Shown in pieces: positions 11,627-23,739 of a stretch of 64,000 nucleotides of DNA. The notes beneath the pieces are model-generated. The model was not told where the DNA came from and did no database searches. It was given only the letters and a program-made list of their open reading frames with translations. Numbering within the stretch: position 1 is the first letter of the stretch; every line of letters begins with the position of its first letter. This stretch comes from Ooceraea biroi. Lineage: Eukaryota; Arthropoda; Insecta; Hymenoptera; Formicidae. The stretch is from contig NC_039513.1 in NCBI RefSeq assembly GCF_003672135.1, positions 7,316,833-7,380,832 on the forward strand, in the 5' to 3' direction. A program made the position numbers and the translations under genes.

Positions 11627-13670
11627 ATGGAATTGCAGAGCTGGTTGCTCTATCATCTAGTGTCCGTCACCGACTGCAATCAAGGTAGAAAAGAAGAAGA
11701 AAAGTCGTTCGTCGTGGCACGCACACTCCCATGAACCTACATCATTTGTGTTAACGCATGTGATGTCGATTCGTCATTTAAACCTTGGTTATTTTAGTTA
11801 CGTTTGCCTGAGTTCGTTGGACTGTTACTCATACACAATTCGCCGCTTCTTTATTTAATTTCACATCCCGCTATCACGATCCAGAGGAAACGGTGGTCTA
11901 CCGATGATTTGATGGTAAGTGCGTCGTGCAGAGATACATACACGTTGAGATCATGGCAGCGTCAATCAAGATAAGACACAGAGCCGCTTTCGCGGCTATT
12001 CTCTAGGGACTTGAAATTGTAATCGTTTCGTCTCTTTAAGTCGACTTTCTACCTTTGTACTAGATTCGAACGCGTAATTCTTTTGTTCTCTCGGTTAGAA
12101 CGTACGTTATTAAAACTGTTGAAGTTTCAGGGAAAAGGAAGCGACCTGCTTTTTTATCGCACTATTCATATTTAGCACTGAATAAATGTTATAAAAAATA
12201 AATGTTATAAATATATTAGTAGTTAAGTTACGTGTTACTTAATATAGTATTCAGATAAATATGTTAGATAAATATATTAGACTGACAAACAAGTTTATGT
12301 AAATCTGTTTTAGCAAAAGCAAAACTTTAATATTAATTCTTAATAGTTGACTTTTGGTTAACCCAATAGTTTAAATTAAATAAAAATTTAGAAGAAAATT
12401 TAATTTTATGTTAGCTAAAAATTAAGCTAGAAAAGAAATCATATTTTGGGAGAAATGCTAATTTTAGCAGATATTTGTAACGTTAAATGCTAAGTAATTA
12501 GGATTAAAGGTTCGAAACGCTGAATGATCTTTTTTTTACGTCGAACAAGTAAAACTCGGAATTGTACGGTCGTATTGCTAGATAAGATGTAGTGTAAAAT
12601 AAAAGAATGTGGGGCAATATGTGTAATATCTATATGCTTGGTCGTTCATTGTGCGAAAATATTGCAGTGATGCAGTCGGCAAATACAATTGGAAGCGGCG
12701 GCGGAGGCGGAGGAGGATCGTATCCCACTGGTAGCGGAAACGGAAGTCGCACCCGCGATTTAGGACTACGTGCCCAGAAGAAGCTTTTGGGCCGTCTGGT
12801 GTCTACTGGCGCTGGTCGATCGCTGTTCATTGACGACGCCACTACATCGCTGCTCGACAATCTTTACAAGCTGATGGAGAGCGTCGCCAAAAGCAATTCG
12901 CAATTAGACAAGAAGGAACCTGAGAAAGTCCTCAAGAACATTGTCAAATTATCTATTAAGGTAATTTACATAAAACGCAAAGTGTAATCTTTTATTTCGT
13001 TGATGTACGAGCTTGGAACTGACTAGGAGAAATTTTACATTACTATTTTACATAACTTAATTTTTTCATAATTTAATTATAGAATTTAATTTATATTTTT
13101 CAATCAAAATATTAATATTAGTAAGTGTTTTACAACGATTAATTATTATTTAAATTACAATATTAAGAAAACAGTGACAAACTATCCCTAGTAAATATAT
13201 AATAATAAATATGTGTGTGTGTAAATCTTTTATAAAAATATCTTTCTACGTTACTGATTTTACGTTACTAGGTTGATATTACCTGTCTCAATAAAATCAC
13301 GAAATATAATTTACAGATTGGTCTCGTGCAACGTAGTCATCAATTCCGTCCGAACGATGCTGAGAAACTGGAAGAAATCCGGGAAGCTCTGGGAGCGGTG
13401 GCGATGACCGTCGTGTCGTTTTACGAGGTGGATTACAGTTACGACCAGGAGTATCTGACGGGTTCGCTGGAGCGTTGCCGGTCACTGGTGCAAGAACTAA
13501 TAAAGCCGCACCTCACGGACAAGTCGTCGCAACGTTGCGATCAGGTGTTTGATTTCCTGGCGTATCCAAAGTTCTTGGACTCGGTGTTCCGATACGATTC
13601 CGAGCACAGATCTATCCTCGGCATGCTAGTCAATGACCTCAACAAGGCGTTGGACGCCAGGCGGCTTTGA
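11627..13670 (+). CDS. TNFAIP8-like protein (TIPE family; Drosophila Sigmar/CG4091-like), three coding exons
   Basis: Exons are 11627-11684, 12668-12960 and 13317-13670. The donors GTAGAA and GTAATT and the acceptors ATTGCAG and TTTACAG keep the frame, giving 234 residues. The N-terminus is MELQSWLLYHLVSVTDCNQ, followed after the first junction by VMQSANTIG and a run of seven Gly (about residues 30-36). The TIPE domain fills residues about 50-234. It is an all-helical fold with the family-typical stretch VAMTVVSFYEVDYSYD and a C-terminus ending ALDARRL. TIPE proteins are cytosolic and form a hydrophobic cavity that binds phosphoinositides; the fly relative is linked to autophagy and cytoskeleton. 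Mammalian members are about 185-200 residues, so the extra length is the N-terminal extension. The frame is also open for seven codons upstream of the chosen ATG within exon 11606-11684. A second start at 12670 would give 214 residues. Identification is firm; the choice of start is not. Confidence 0.92.
11825..11914 (+). other. Possible alternative leader exon of the TNFAIP8-like gene
   Basis: A near-perfect donor (GATG then GTAAGTGCG) sits at 11914/11915, between the first and second coding exons. Spliced to the acceptor at 12667/12668 it would give a non-coding leader, with translation then starting at the ATG at 12670. The exon start is a guess. Alternative promoters with short or no coding first exons are common in this family in mammals; here the evidence is only the donor. 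Confidence 0.3.
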
Positions 13671-16600
13671 TTCCTCAAGTGTGAGCTTTACACAACGCTG
13701 ATAACGGCGAATCGCCGATCGGTAACATGATGGTTGAATTGCTGGATGGATGGCTGTCCTTTTAGGCTGAGGATAGTGATCGATGGCGAGAGGCGCGAAT
13801 GAGAGGAGCGAATTGATCGAACACCGCACGCTTGAACTTTGTTTCACCACGGTAATCAGGCAACAGTGTTCTCGGTGAATACCTTCGGTGTGACGGCAGT
13901 CAGCTTAGTTTCTCGTAGCGGTAGATTAAAAAGAGGTGTTTCTTGTTCGCGATCATCCCAAAAAAACTCAGCAACCGAATTCGGGCCATCCCGCGCAGAT
14001 CACTCGCTCACTCGATTTATGCAATAATTGTCTGATACTCCGCTTATTTTAAGAACATCTACGTTACGTAAAAATCGTACGGTGTACATATATTTATGCG
14101 TTTATGCCACACAACACCACATAAGATCGTCAAACTGTAGCAAAAAGGAGTTTTCAGGAATTACACAATGAGCTTATGTGCGGAGTAAGATGAATATAAT
14201 ATTAATAATAATAATAATAATAATATTAATATTATTATTAATATAATATTAATAATAATAATTAATTCTGAGGACTCTGCATATCTTTTTCTAATGATAC
14301 GTATTGGTATTTAACTTTCTTTGATAATATCTTTGTTTATATTTATTTTATTCTTATTTATTTATCACAGGCAGAAAGACTATATACGATTTCTATGTGG
14401 TCTAATTAAAACGTATTAGAATGTAAGATACTGTCCTTACGCTCCTTCCAAATTGTTGTCAACCTGAAGTTACCTTTGTTTGAGAAGTTTATTCAAATTC
14501 GTACCTATCTTTATCGTAACCGGCAAATACTGTACTCGTAACGATACGATGTATACAATGACGTCCGTAGCGTCGCGACGATTAGAGTAGTTGAAAATAG
14601 CTAGATGCTAGAGTATGGAAACACCAGTTTGTGGTTGTAAAGAATTCTCTCTCGCGAAATTAAAACTCGCCTCGCGAGAGCGATCATCCGCGATTATCCG
14701 CGAATCGCAATCGGTACAAATCGTAACGTGACGGATCTTGGTGATAAATGACGGGAGAAATTGCGGAAATTGCAAAGGTCCATCAATCGTTCGACCAAGA
14801 CGATATATCAAAGTGCACGCGTAGAGCAAATTGTCCGTATTTAGAATCTTGTAACGACGGTGAAGGTTACTGTCTCGCATGCAATAATAGTGGATTGCGT
14901 GAGCGAGAAGATTTCCTCCTCACGTCGAGCTGGAAGCCGACGGCGGTCACGCGACGGTCACGAGGAGCACTTGTGTGCCACGTAATCTTTTACATTACCA
15001 CGATTCCACATTTAGATAATATTGCCGGGATGAGAGTAAATTCTTATCTGAAAAGGTAGCTTGATATTCAATTACACGTTACGTGTTCCTTCAAGAGTCA
15101 CGGTTACATGACATTAAAAAGAAGATGCGTTTTCTAGTGATTTGCTTTACACAGTCTTGTTATTTAACTTGACAAAACGCGAATTTTTTTGTTAAAAAAA
15201 TAAGAATAAAAATGTGACTACTTTTTTATGCGACTTTTTGTAATAGATACTAGCTAGCACGCGTGAACGGTGAGATTGCGAGGACCCCAAGATGCGCGTT
15301 ACCGTCAACATAATCCACTATTAATGTTATTGCTTCTACGTGCATATTTTTTACAATACTAGAGGAACCAATTCCTACATATCTGATTTAAACGTGACTC
15401 GATTCCGATAATTATAAAGAGGAGATATTGTAGAGATGAAAAGAAAAAAAAAAAAAGAGGAAAACTTTATTGAACTTTATATTTTACGCCTTTTTTGTAC
15501 GCGGTATACACTCACTTTACACGTTATTTGTGATGATGTCAATATTAAGAAATGTTGTATGGGTACTATGCCATTAATAAATTATTAAGAAACATCACCC
15601 ACGTGTGTCTATTGCAGTTTGCGCCTGGGGAGAAAAAGAAGAGTAAGCACCGTCCAGTCTCAAGAGCTTGTTATATTTATTTACATAGATATACGAAGTC
15701 GCACATATATAAAGTTACAATGATATTGTTCATTCGCCGTTTTCATCGTCCGATGGAATTACAATGCGTGTGCAAAGATACCGTGGTAATTATGGTAAAT
15801 TATCAAAAGTTACCGTTCAAATCATGCCACTGTGATTAGCTTACCGCTTACTCTTACGATAACAACTGTCGAGTCGATGTGACAAACCGAAACGTTCAGA
15901 GCATTGCGTACATAAAAAAAATATGTACACGCTCGAGTATAAAATTATCGATTAATTGTTTTATCGATTACGTTTATTATCACGTTACGGATCAAGTGGC
16001 AGTAATTTGAACTCGAGTCCACGTATGATCGTATCGTGCGTTCTGAAAAAATTTTCCTGTGAAACGATGCCAAGGAATGTTTCGAGAAACTACCCCCGTC
16101 AACTATTGCTCTTTTATAAAAATAGGCTATTAGTGTTGCAAACTGTTTCGGTTAAAATATTTAATTTAACGATACCTGCAAGAGGCGAAGTGTAATATTT
16201 ATGAATTTTTACATACAGTATTTGAATCGGCCAACGATCGAAATACTGAATTGAGATATCGGTATCCCGTATATAGTATATACCAAATGCACAATGTGGT
16301 ATGCTACAATGTCCGCTGCGATTATGCTACAATGACGAGGATTCTTCCTTTATACTCCTCTTTTTTTTGGCGAAACGGATGCCCATGGTGCGGCTTCATT
16401 TTTTTCCCCTCGATGAAATGCTATATGTATATCGGATCGTTTACATAGAGAGAGGGAGGAGCGTGAGATTACAGAACTATTGTGGATACGATGCACACAT
16501 TTACCTAGCTTACGTGATATCGTGATTTCATGTGATTATTATATGTTAACAATTCATAATCTCATAAGTATGCGGGTCGGGAATATATCTTGTTAACATA

Positions 16601-18064
16601 CACGTTCGTTATATGCAGTATGATGATGGTTCAATGATGGTTCGTCATCAATTTTCCCTCGTTCGCGAAAGGCGCTCTTTTTGACGGTGGAATGATGCGT
16701 CGACACGCGTTGTACAACGATTGATGCGTTCAACTATTAAACATTACGTCGCTTAAGTACGGCAAACATATGCTATACCGGGCGTCTTATTTCCTGAATA
16801 GAGTTTGAGCTTGTTCCGACCAAGATCGGCGGATTCTATCGGCTAAAGTTTACCTTCGTAAGATATATTTATGATGAAAATGAAACGGGAATCTATCATA
16901 TGCGCGTACAGTACAAACAATGGCTCCTATTTTTTCACTTTTTTCTTTTCTCTCGTTCTCCCCGATTGCACACACAGAAAAATGCGGCGTTTTTTACATA
17001 GTCACGGATGTTCGATCTTCTTATTGCACGCATCTCGTAATCTATAATATTTTCTAGCCGTGTCAAACACCAACTGCAAGGACCACACTGCACACGTCTG
17101 ATAAAGCTCGAACAATTAAATTTCCGTTGAGCTCAGTGTTTCAGCTGAATTTTCGGCATTAACAAAAATATACGACTGGTTCGATGAAATCCGCAACAGT
17201 GGAGAGAGATGAATATAAAATGTATTCCTAGGTGACGGTATTTCTAAGATTATTGTGCTATTAACTTTTAGAATTCCTTTTTTTCTTTCAAAGTATTATT
17301 AAACACTCATTTGCCGAACATGTTAATTGTAGTAAAAAAGTTGCTTCCGTGATCAGGATAACTTCGCGATGTCATACGATGAGATAGCAATACGTAGGTA
17401 AAAAGTTTTAATTATTTGGTATTATTAATTACGTTAAAATAAGTTTTATGTATTAAACAAAGCTCGTGTTCGGAACACGCTTACAATGATAAAAGCGCCT
17501 TCAATTGAGAGAAGTGACTTCTGAGCCAATCAGATGATTTTTCAGTCACTTTTAAAAACACTTTTATCGTTGTAACGTTCTGAACATGAGAGCCTTCATC
17601 TCTTGCGCGTTGCTGTCTTGAGGCCGGTGTTTTAACTTCAACTTGATAGAGATTGTATTTGGTAAAACTTAATATTCATCGCTTATATAATTTTCGTTGA
17701 TATAAGCATTTTTCCTTCCATTTATATCATATTAACATACATAGTCATAGTCATACGTGAACATAATATTCTAAAAAAAGAAGTAAATTATTTTTTGAAG
17801 GCTTTTGTTGTCATGTTTTTATGAAGGATATCCGCGTGCATTACTTCGTTTTGAAAGAAAACCAAAATATATAATTTCCTTCTTAAAAGTTTTTAACGCA
17901 GTATCTCAGCCAAATTACCCTACAAAAATAACATTCTGAAAATTGTAACAATTTTTTATACTATATATAGTATATATATTGCATTACATTTGCACACGGA
18001 AATTACGAATCACAATTTCGCTTAATTAGTAACATAAAATTTTACATATTATCTAATATCGTCA
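13671..18064. other. 3' region of TNFAIP8-like gene and convergent intergenic space
   Basis: There is no further exon. The first 2-3 kb have more GC than typical intergenic DNA here and may be a long 3' untranslated region. An AATAAA occurs at 15576-15581 but nothing else marks the cleavage site. Frames such as 14748-15059 (a few Cys, no known motif) are probably chance. An AT palindrome at 14193-14266 is listed separately. Confidence 0.4.
14193..14266. repeat. (AAT)n/(ATT)n palindromic microsatellite
   Basis: Runs of AAT/ATA and ATT alternate so that the block is nearly self-complementary and could fold into a hairpin in the putative 3' untranslated region of the TNFAIP8-like gene. Confidence 0.9.
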
Positions 18065-18324
18065 CTTAAGGGAATCCTGGAGTCGTCTGTTTTTTTTTTT
18101 ACCATGAACTTTGTTCCAACTACAATTCTTTTTGGCTGCATGGAACAATAAATCCTTCCTCATGTGCATCTCTAAAATCGTGACCAAGAGTAAAACGGAG
18201 CACAAGATTAGGTGCCTTGATATCGTGCAAAAGGATTTTCCATTCTGCGCAACCAATGAAAAGATCCATTAAAAAAAGTCCTTCACTTCGTCGCTAATAC
18301 AGACGACTCCAAGATCTCCTTAAG
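18065..18324. mobile_element. 260-bp inverted-repeat element bounded by TTAA
   Basis: The 26-bp ends 18065-18090 and 18299-18324 are inverted copies with three mismatches. The shared inner part is TGGAGTCGTCTGT. Both ends carry CTTAAG, which is best read as a TTAA target duplication next to ends starting GGGAATCC and GGAGATCT. TTAA duplication is the hallmark of piggyBac-type insertion, although piggyBac ends usually begin CC, so the superfamily is uncertain. The interior frame (64 residues on the minus strand) matches nothing known and the element is non-autonomous. It lies 0.8 kb downstream of the DCAF12 stop codon. Confidence 0.7.
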
Positions 18325-19114
18325 ATTGTTAGATTCGGATCAGAAGGAAACACTATTCTGAAATAATTGAATTGCGGATTCCTTTAACAAAGTTTTAATA
18401 ATTTAAAGAATATGGCGAATCTGAATTGTACTGGAATCTTCTCTGTTAAATTCAATATTGAAATCAAGTGGAAACATAAAGAATTAAAACCTATTTTTGT
18501 AAATTGAATTCGACATTTTACTCGAAAAATTATATTCAATATATTATGTCTAAATACAATGACATAGTGTATTATAATCTGGATGCAACTAGTGCTCATT
18601 TTTTAATGATTTGAACTCTTTTTTTTACATAATTTTTAAATATGTATTATAATCAAGATAACATTTCTTCAATTAATAGAATATTGAATTATTATGGTTA
18701 CATAATATTAAAAAAACAAGGAAAACATTAATCTATGTCCTTTAAACTAAATTTATTAATAATGTCGATAAAAATAAGCTAACTCTGCTGGAATAGGTTT
18801 TATAGCTTCAAAATAGAGACAGAAATTGAAACAATCGTAAAATTATTTACATTATCTATACGCACGCGTACAGATATTATATACAATTGTTTTTGAAATA
18901 AAGACTCAAGATGATTGAAGAATTGAGAAGATTCGAAAAATGTCCAATCGTTTCCAAAAATTCGAAACATTAAATTAATGAGATATATAACACATATAGT
19001 CAACTGTTCAGATAATCAAACAATCAAGTCACTCACACATGCATACTTTATATACGCTAATCGTTTAATTTATCAATTATCTTACTAGTTTTTTATTTGC
19101 TTAATCTTAAATCT
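18325..19114. other. Region downstream of DCAF12 stop codon
   Basis: AT-rich, with no exon seen. It probably holds the DCAF12 3' untranslated region on the minus strand. Several TTTATT (AATAAA on the minus strand) hexamers occur, the nearest at about 19091, so the cleavage site cannot be chosen. Confidence 0.45.
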
Positions 19115-21648
19115 TCATTGCCATAAACCAGCGTAATTGCCATACAGATTTGCGGGCAATGGGCCACCTGCCGTAAAAAGCCGGGTACCTGATGCGTCGT
19201 AACAGTGCGTGTAAATAGCGGGGGTGTACTTCACATTTTGGAAACCGTCGATATACTCTTCATCTGGAAACTGAATCCAACAAAATGAACATGTATCATT
19301 TTCTTCATCGTGTTACGTATCATTGCATATCCACAAAAAACATATTTAAAATTAAATTTAACATGAATGCGCGCCTCCAAACATTTTGCGATTATTACTT
19401 CGAGTATTTTCTTATAACACAGATTTGTAGACGCATTAATGTGACTTATAAATTTATTTTATGATCGATCTAAGTTCCGAAATTGTGATCGCTAATAAAG
19501 CAACTCAGTCTTACAATGTGCCAACTCTCATAAAAATAATTGCAATAATTACCGAAATATTTATCAAAGTGAACCAAAATGAGCGTTATATTCAGACGAT
19601 AGGTAAAAAAAGCAAGACTTACCACGTATCCTTTCGATGCCTTTAATACGACAGTCCTGTTGGAGTTTATGGAGGATTCCAGATATTTCTGCGCCCTAAC
19701 GTCGTAAAACATAAGCATCCCTAAGCCAGTTCCGATCGTGAGAACGGATCCTTGAAAACTAGCTGATCTGATACCACAGCCGCTGTATCTGTATAAAAAA
19801 TGTACAAAACATGTGCATAATTATTGCTAAATGGAAAAATATAAGAAAGAGCTCCTTGATATATTATTTATTATATATTATATATATATTATTTATTATT
19901 TGATATATTTATTTACCTTGATGGTATCTTTTTAATTGGCTGTAAAGTACGTGCGTCCAAAAGCAGAGTATAGGAGCGACATCCAATCGCGTAAACACCA
20001 TCATCTTGTACAGCAAGACAAACATTCTCCTGGCAAGCTGGCAGTTTTCTGGATATTTTTTGTTTGAAGGACTCGGCTGACCAGATATGTATAAAACTAT
20101 TGAGCGTTAGCGCCGCTATTTCTTTATACGCTTTGTTGAATGCCAGCGCCCGTACTTTCTGAGCGGACTTGCATTCTTTCACGCAAACAGGCTGAATCAA
20201 CCTGAACAGTAAACAACAATCCATAACATTAATGTGAATAATATGTTAATAATAATCATATTCCTTACAACAAACAAATAGCTATTAAAGATAGCTATTA
20301 AGTGTCAAAATAAATTATTTAAATGGTTTAATAATTTTCTTGATAATTATATTATATAAAAAAAACTCACTTCTTTTAAAAAAAGGTATGCCAAAAAGAT
20401 GCCATAAAAGACGCCAAGTACACACGCGATGCTTTCGCGATAATGGAAAATCATAATTACATAAAAAATTATAGTTTATTAGTTAACTCGTATTTAAAAA
20501 AGCTTCTACACAAAAGTAATGATACGTATGACTTGAACTTGATCCATTTAGCCGTTATTAAAAAATCCAATAATCGAAAGCGCGCGCAACTAGTTGCTTC
20601 ATGAATATTCACGGAATGGTCTCGTGCGTCGCTTCGCGAGACTTGGCGCGAGACACCATCGTGCCTCTTGATACTTAATTTTACCTGTGCGTAGGTACGT
20701 CCGCTTTATCAGGAGCTTCAGCAAGGTCACTGTCGATACGCCATAGTGCCATTTTCGTGTCTCTGGAGCCGGACACTAAAAACTCATCGTCCAGCCAGCA
20801 CATATCGAACACCCAGTCCCTGTGGCCGCTCTCGCCGACGCAAACTGGATCCAAAGTTGGTAATCTGTATATCGCTATTTCATTACTATTTCTCGCTCCG
20901 GTGGATAAAAGAGTTCTGCAAGAGAGGGAGAGAGAAAAAAAGGAGCAGATTAATTTTTGTCTACAAAAATTACATTTCGTTTACGACTGCGATACGCAAA
21001 TTCCGTAATCGCGCGCGCGGAGAAATCACCTCGATGGATTGATTTGAACGGAATGAATCCCACACTGCTGCTCGGGCATAACGTTGCTGCCCGGACTGAG
21101 CTGTCTTCCGTGAAGAGACGGGATTTGGTCTAGCTTCTGCGTCGCCACATCGTAGACCATAAGTTTGTTGCACTTTGTACCGAACACTACTTGTCTGTCG
21201 CTCAGCCACTGCGAGCAGAATACTTTGTTCATGTTGTTCAAACTGACCGAATACTCCTTGAACAGGTCGTGGGTCAGTATGTGCCGGGAACCATACTCTT
21301 GATTAATCTTTCGCACTTCACGTGTGTTCGTTTCACGTGCACGCACATAGTCCACAAAGTTGAACGACGTTCTCAGGAATTGTTTGCCCTCGATGACCGT
21401 CTCGGCCTCGTCGTCACTCGACTCGTAGCACACAAAATCGTCCGGCTTGTCCGGCTTCCGATTCCTCTCGTGTCGCAACGCCAATCTGAGGGGAACGAAG
21501 AATTTGATGATTCTCTAGGTATAAGAAAAGCAAAAATCAACATAAACAATTTTTAAATTTACCTTTTAGCCCGGCGTTCTTCCAACCTGCTGCTATTGGA
21601 GCACGGAGGATACCTTCCATATATCGTCATTCTTTGTGTCTCGGCCAT
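19115..21648 (-). CDS. DCAF12: DDB1- and CUL4-associated factor 12 (DCAF12), six coding exons
   Basis: Exons in transcript order are 21648-21563, 21485-21030, 20915-20685, 20201-19917, 19788-19623 and 19270-19115. All introns are GT-AG and the junctions are phase 2, 2, 2, 2 and 0. The product is 459 residues; human DCAF12 is 453. Residues 1-80 are a basic and acidic low-complexity N-terminus. WD40 repeats follow from about residue 105 (KVFCSQWLSDRQVVFGTKCN). Later come GHRDWVFDMCWLDDEFLVSG (exon 3), KVRALAFNKAYKEIAALTLN (exon 4), a YDVR DDB1-binding-type motif at about 381-384 and the C-terminal GGPLPANLYGNYAGLW. DCAF12 is a substrate receptor of CUL4-DDB1-RBX1 ubiquitin ligases and is known to read C-terminal acidic degrons. 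The start is the ATG at 21648. A TTG in exon 2 (MALRH if misread as a start) is simply Leu after the splice. Exon 6 was joined at TTTCCAGATG, using the upstream acceptor, because only it keeps frame. Confidence 0.95.
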
Positions 21649-21753
21649 TATTATTATCAAAAGTTTAACAGACTTTACAATATTCAGGCAACTCGCAAGG
21701 AACACTGAGTATTATTGTTGAACAGGAAAGTCTTATTACCGAACGTAAAAACA
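21649..21753. promoter_or_regulatory. DCAF12 5' region, possibly bidirectional
   Basis: Only about 105 bp separate the DCAF12 start codon (minus strand) from the ATG of a small candidate ORF on the plus strand. There is no TATA box. The DCAF12 transcription start and short leader must lie in or beyond this interval. Confidence 0.4.
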
Positions 21754-22561
21754 ATGTCGAGCCGTAATTGCGTGTGTCAAGTAAGAAAAAAACGATCGTA
21801 CATCAACAACGCGCAACTTGAAGAGATTGTTTGCACGTACAAGCAGTTTTTTTTTAAAGCTCTTTTAAATTCTCTGATTTTTCTTTCTCTTCCTCCTATC
21901 CTTAAACTTTTTGTTTTACTTAAATTTTATTTACCTATTTGTTTACTCAAAAATTTTGACAGGCTGTATTTGAAACTAATTGATTACATTCGCTGTCAAA
22001 ATGTACAAAGTCTATGTATAAAGAAACTATTCTTCTTCTAAAGAAATCAACTTTGAATTAACAATGATAAAATGTACAGATAAACTTGGAGTTTTGATCA
22101 GGACACTAATCTGACAAGGTCTAATTCCGATCAGTTTTCACTGATTTCAAAAAACAAAATCAGCTTTTCCTGATTTTGAAAAATTAAAAGAAAAAAAGAG
22201 TTAATCTACTGAGAGACACATTTACGTCGTGCAAATTGAATTCCTCTCTCAGTAAATAAAATATTTTATATTTTGCTTCTGGCAAATCGAGGCAAATTAG
22301 GTATCTTTCTACTTTGTAAATTGACTTTGTAATTAGCTAGTTATTCTATTATTTTTATGAAAATTTATAGTTATCCTCAAGAGGATATATATATATATGT
22401 TGGATTGCAGCTTTGTTGTAAAACAAATGTAAACTTTTATACAATTGCGATAGTTTTGCGAGATGAGAGAATTCAAAATGTATTTTTATTTAAATTGCTT
22501 GCAGGTGGGCTGGCACAGGACAGGTTTGCCAAATGTCTTCAAAGAACTGTACTCGATCTAA
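21754..22561 (+). CDS. Candidate two-exon micro-ORF head-to-head with DCAF12
   Basis: An ATG at 21754 opens nine codons (MSSRNCVCQ) ending exactly at a good donor (GTAAGAAA, 21781). A polypyrimidine-weak but proper acceptor (TTGCTTGCAG) precedes 22505, where a phase-0 join reads VGWHRTGLPNVFKELYSI and then stops at 22559-22561. The predicted peptide is 27 residues. I do not recognise it. The position next to a probable bidirectional promoter and the exact phase match are suggestive, but with so few codons a chance arrangement is quite possible, and other exons may be missing. Confidence 0.2.
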
Positions 22562-23639
22562 AATAATCAATGAAAAAGTTAGTACATTCATGTGCTTTTA
22601 AGACATAACGATTTTATTAATCGTATTTTTTATTTGTTTATGAACGATATTTTCTCGTTGGTTACACGGTCAAAAAATTTTGGACATATTGTCGCAGCAC
22701 TTCCGAAACGACGACAAACCGAACTCGTTTCAGCGAGGAATTCACGGCGACGTTATCCGGCGACGGTGGGGATATAAAATGAAAACTAATGCCCCACTAC
22801 GATAAATTCCGGCGACGATTATGTAGAGAGATAAAGTAACGATTGTTTCAATGTTACTTACCGTTTCAATAGTTGTGTTTCCCATAAAAACAATACGACA
22901 CGAGAGAGCAATGGATCGACGTGTTTTTTTTTTATGTTGCTTGAGCGATACGTGTCCGTGTGATCGCTCGAAGATGGTCAGCTGGCTGTGGAGGATGATG
23001 CTCCTTCCTCGGTTGTCTCGACGAACGTATCGTGAAACGAATCTAACCACACTCGACGTAACGAGTGCTCAGGGGTATCGTACGTGCGGTATTCCAAGTA
23101 TTGCCGTGGAGTCAGGAACGTGTGCTGAGTGCGTGAAGCCAGGACAGTCCAGCGTAGTCATGATGATCGTAGAAACGTACGGGCTGAGTGCACGGGCTGC
23201 ACCGCCATGTTGAAAGCCACACTTTAATACCTTAATAATGACAGGAATGCCGATAAAACGTCGACGCTGTTTTAATTCATATCTCGTAGAGCGTTAGCGT
23301 TTATTTTGACAATATGTATTATTTATATGTCGGAAACTGTCGGCGTCAGTGTATGCATGATGATTCGCGGAGCTTTTCACCACGTGCATTCCCAGAACTG
23401 TCAACACCAGCATAACCAAGCTCGATACTCCCAATCGCTCTCTCCTTCCTTGTCACTGACAAACTGATCCTTTCAGTCCTCTCACACGAACCGCGGAGCA
23501 CGGTTGCTTTTTACACTAGGCCCGTGTTTTTCGATCAGAGTGCTGTGGCACTACTGGTATGTCACTGACAGTACCCAGGGCTACGTTCGAAAACTCTACT
23601 CGGGGTTATCTCTATCGCGTTGGAGTAAGAAAGATATAG
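22562..23639. other. CpG-rich non-coding block before first gap
   Basis: Sequence from about 22680 to 23240 is CpG-rich with overlapping frames on both strands (100-120 residues) that match no known protein. It may be a promoter or leader exon of an unseen gene. It is cut off by the N run that follows. Confidence 0.4.
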
Positions 23640-23739
23640 NNNNNNNNNNNNNNNNNNNNNNNNNNNNNNNNNNNNNNNNNNNNNNNNNNNNNNNNNNNNN
23701 NNNNNNNNNNNNNNNNNNNNNNNNNNNNNNNNNNNNNNN
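23640..23739. other. Assembly gap, 100 N
   Basis: Exactly 100 N, a conventional placeholder for a gap of unknown size. Reading frames crossing it are meaningless. Confidence 0.99.

Noticed and set aside
12607..12987. Contiguous ORF starting MWGNMCN as the TNFAIP8-like start, and its read-through past 12960
   Set aside because: The first 20 codons lie upstream of a clear acceptor (ATTGCAG at 12667), and the tail VIYIKRKV is read from the intron after the donor at 12961.
21026..21484. Start of DCAF12 at MALRHERN
   Set aside because: That codon is TTG. The splice acceptor just before it joins in frame to an upstream exon with a proper ATG at 21648.
22742..23213. Overlapping 100-120 codon frames on both strands
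   Set aside because: Compositional open frames in a CpG-rich block. Neither strand shows a domain or convincing splice sites.
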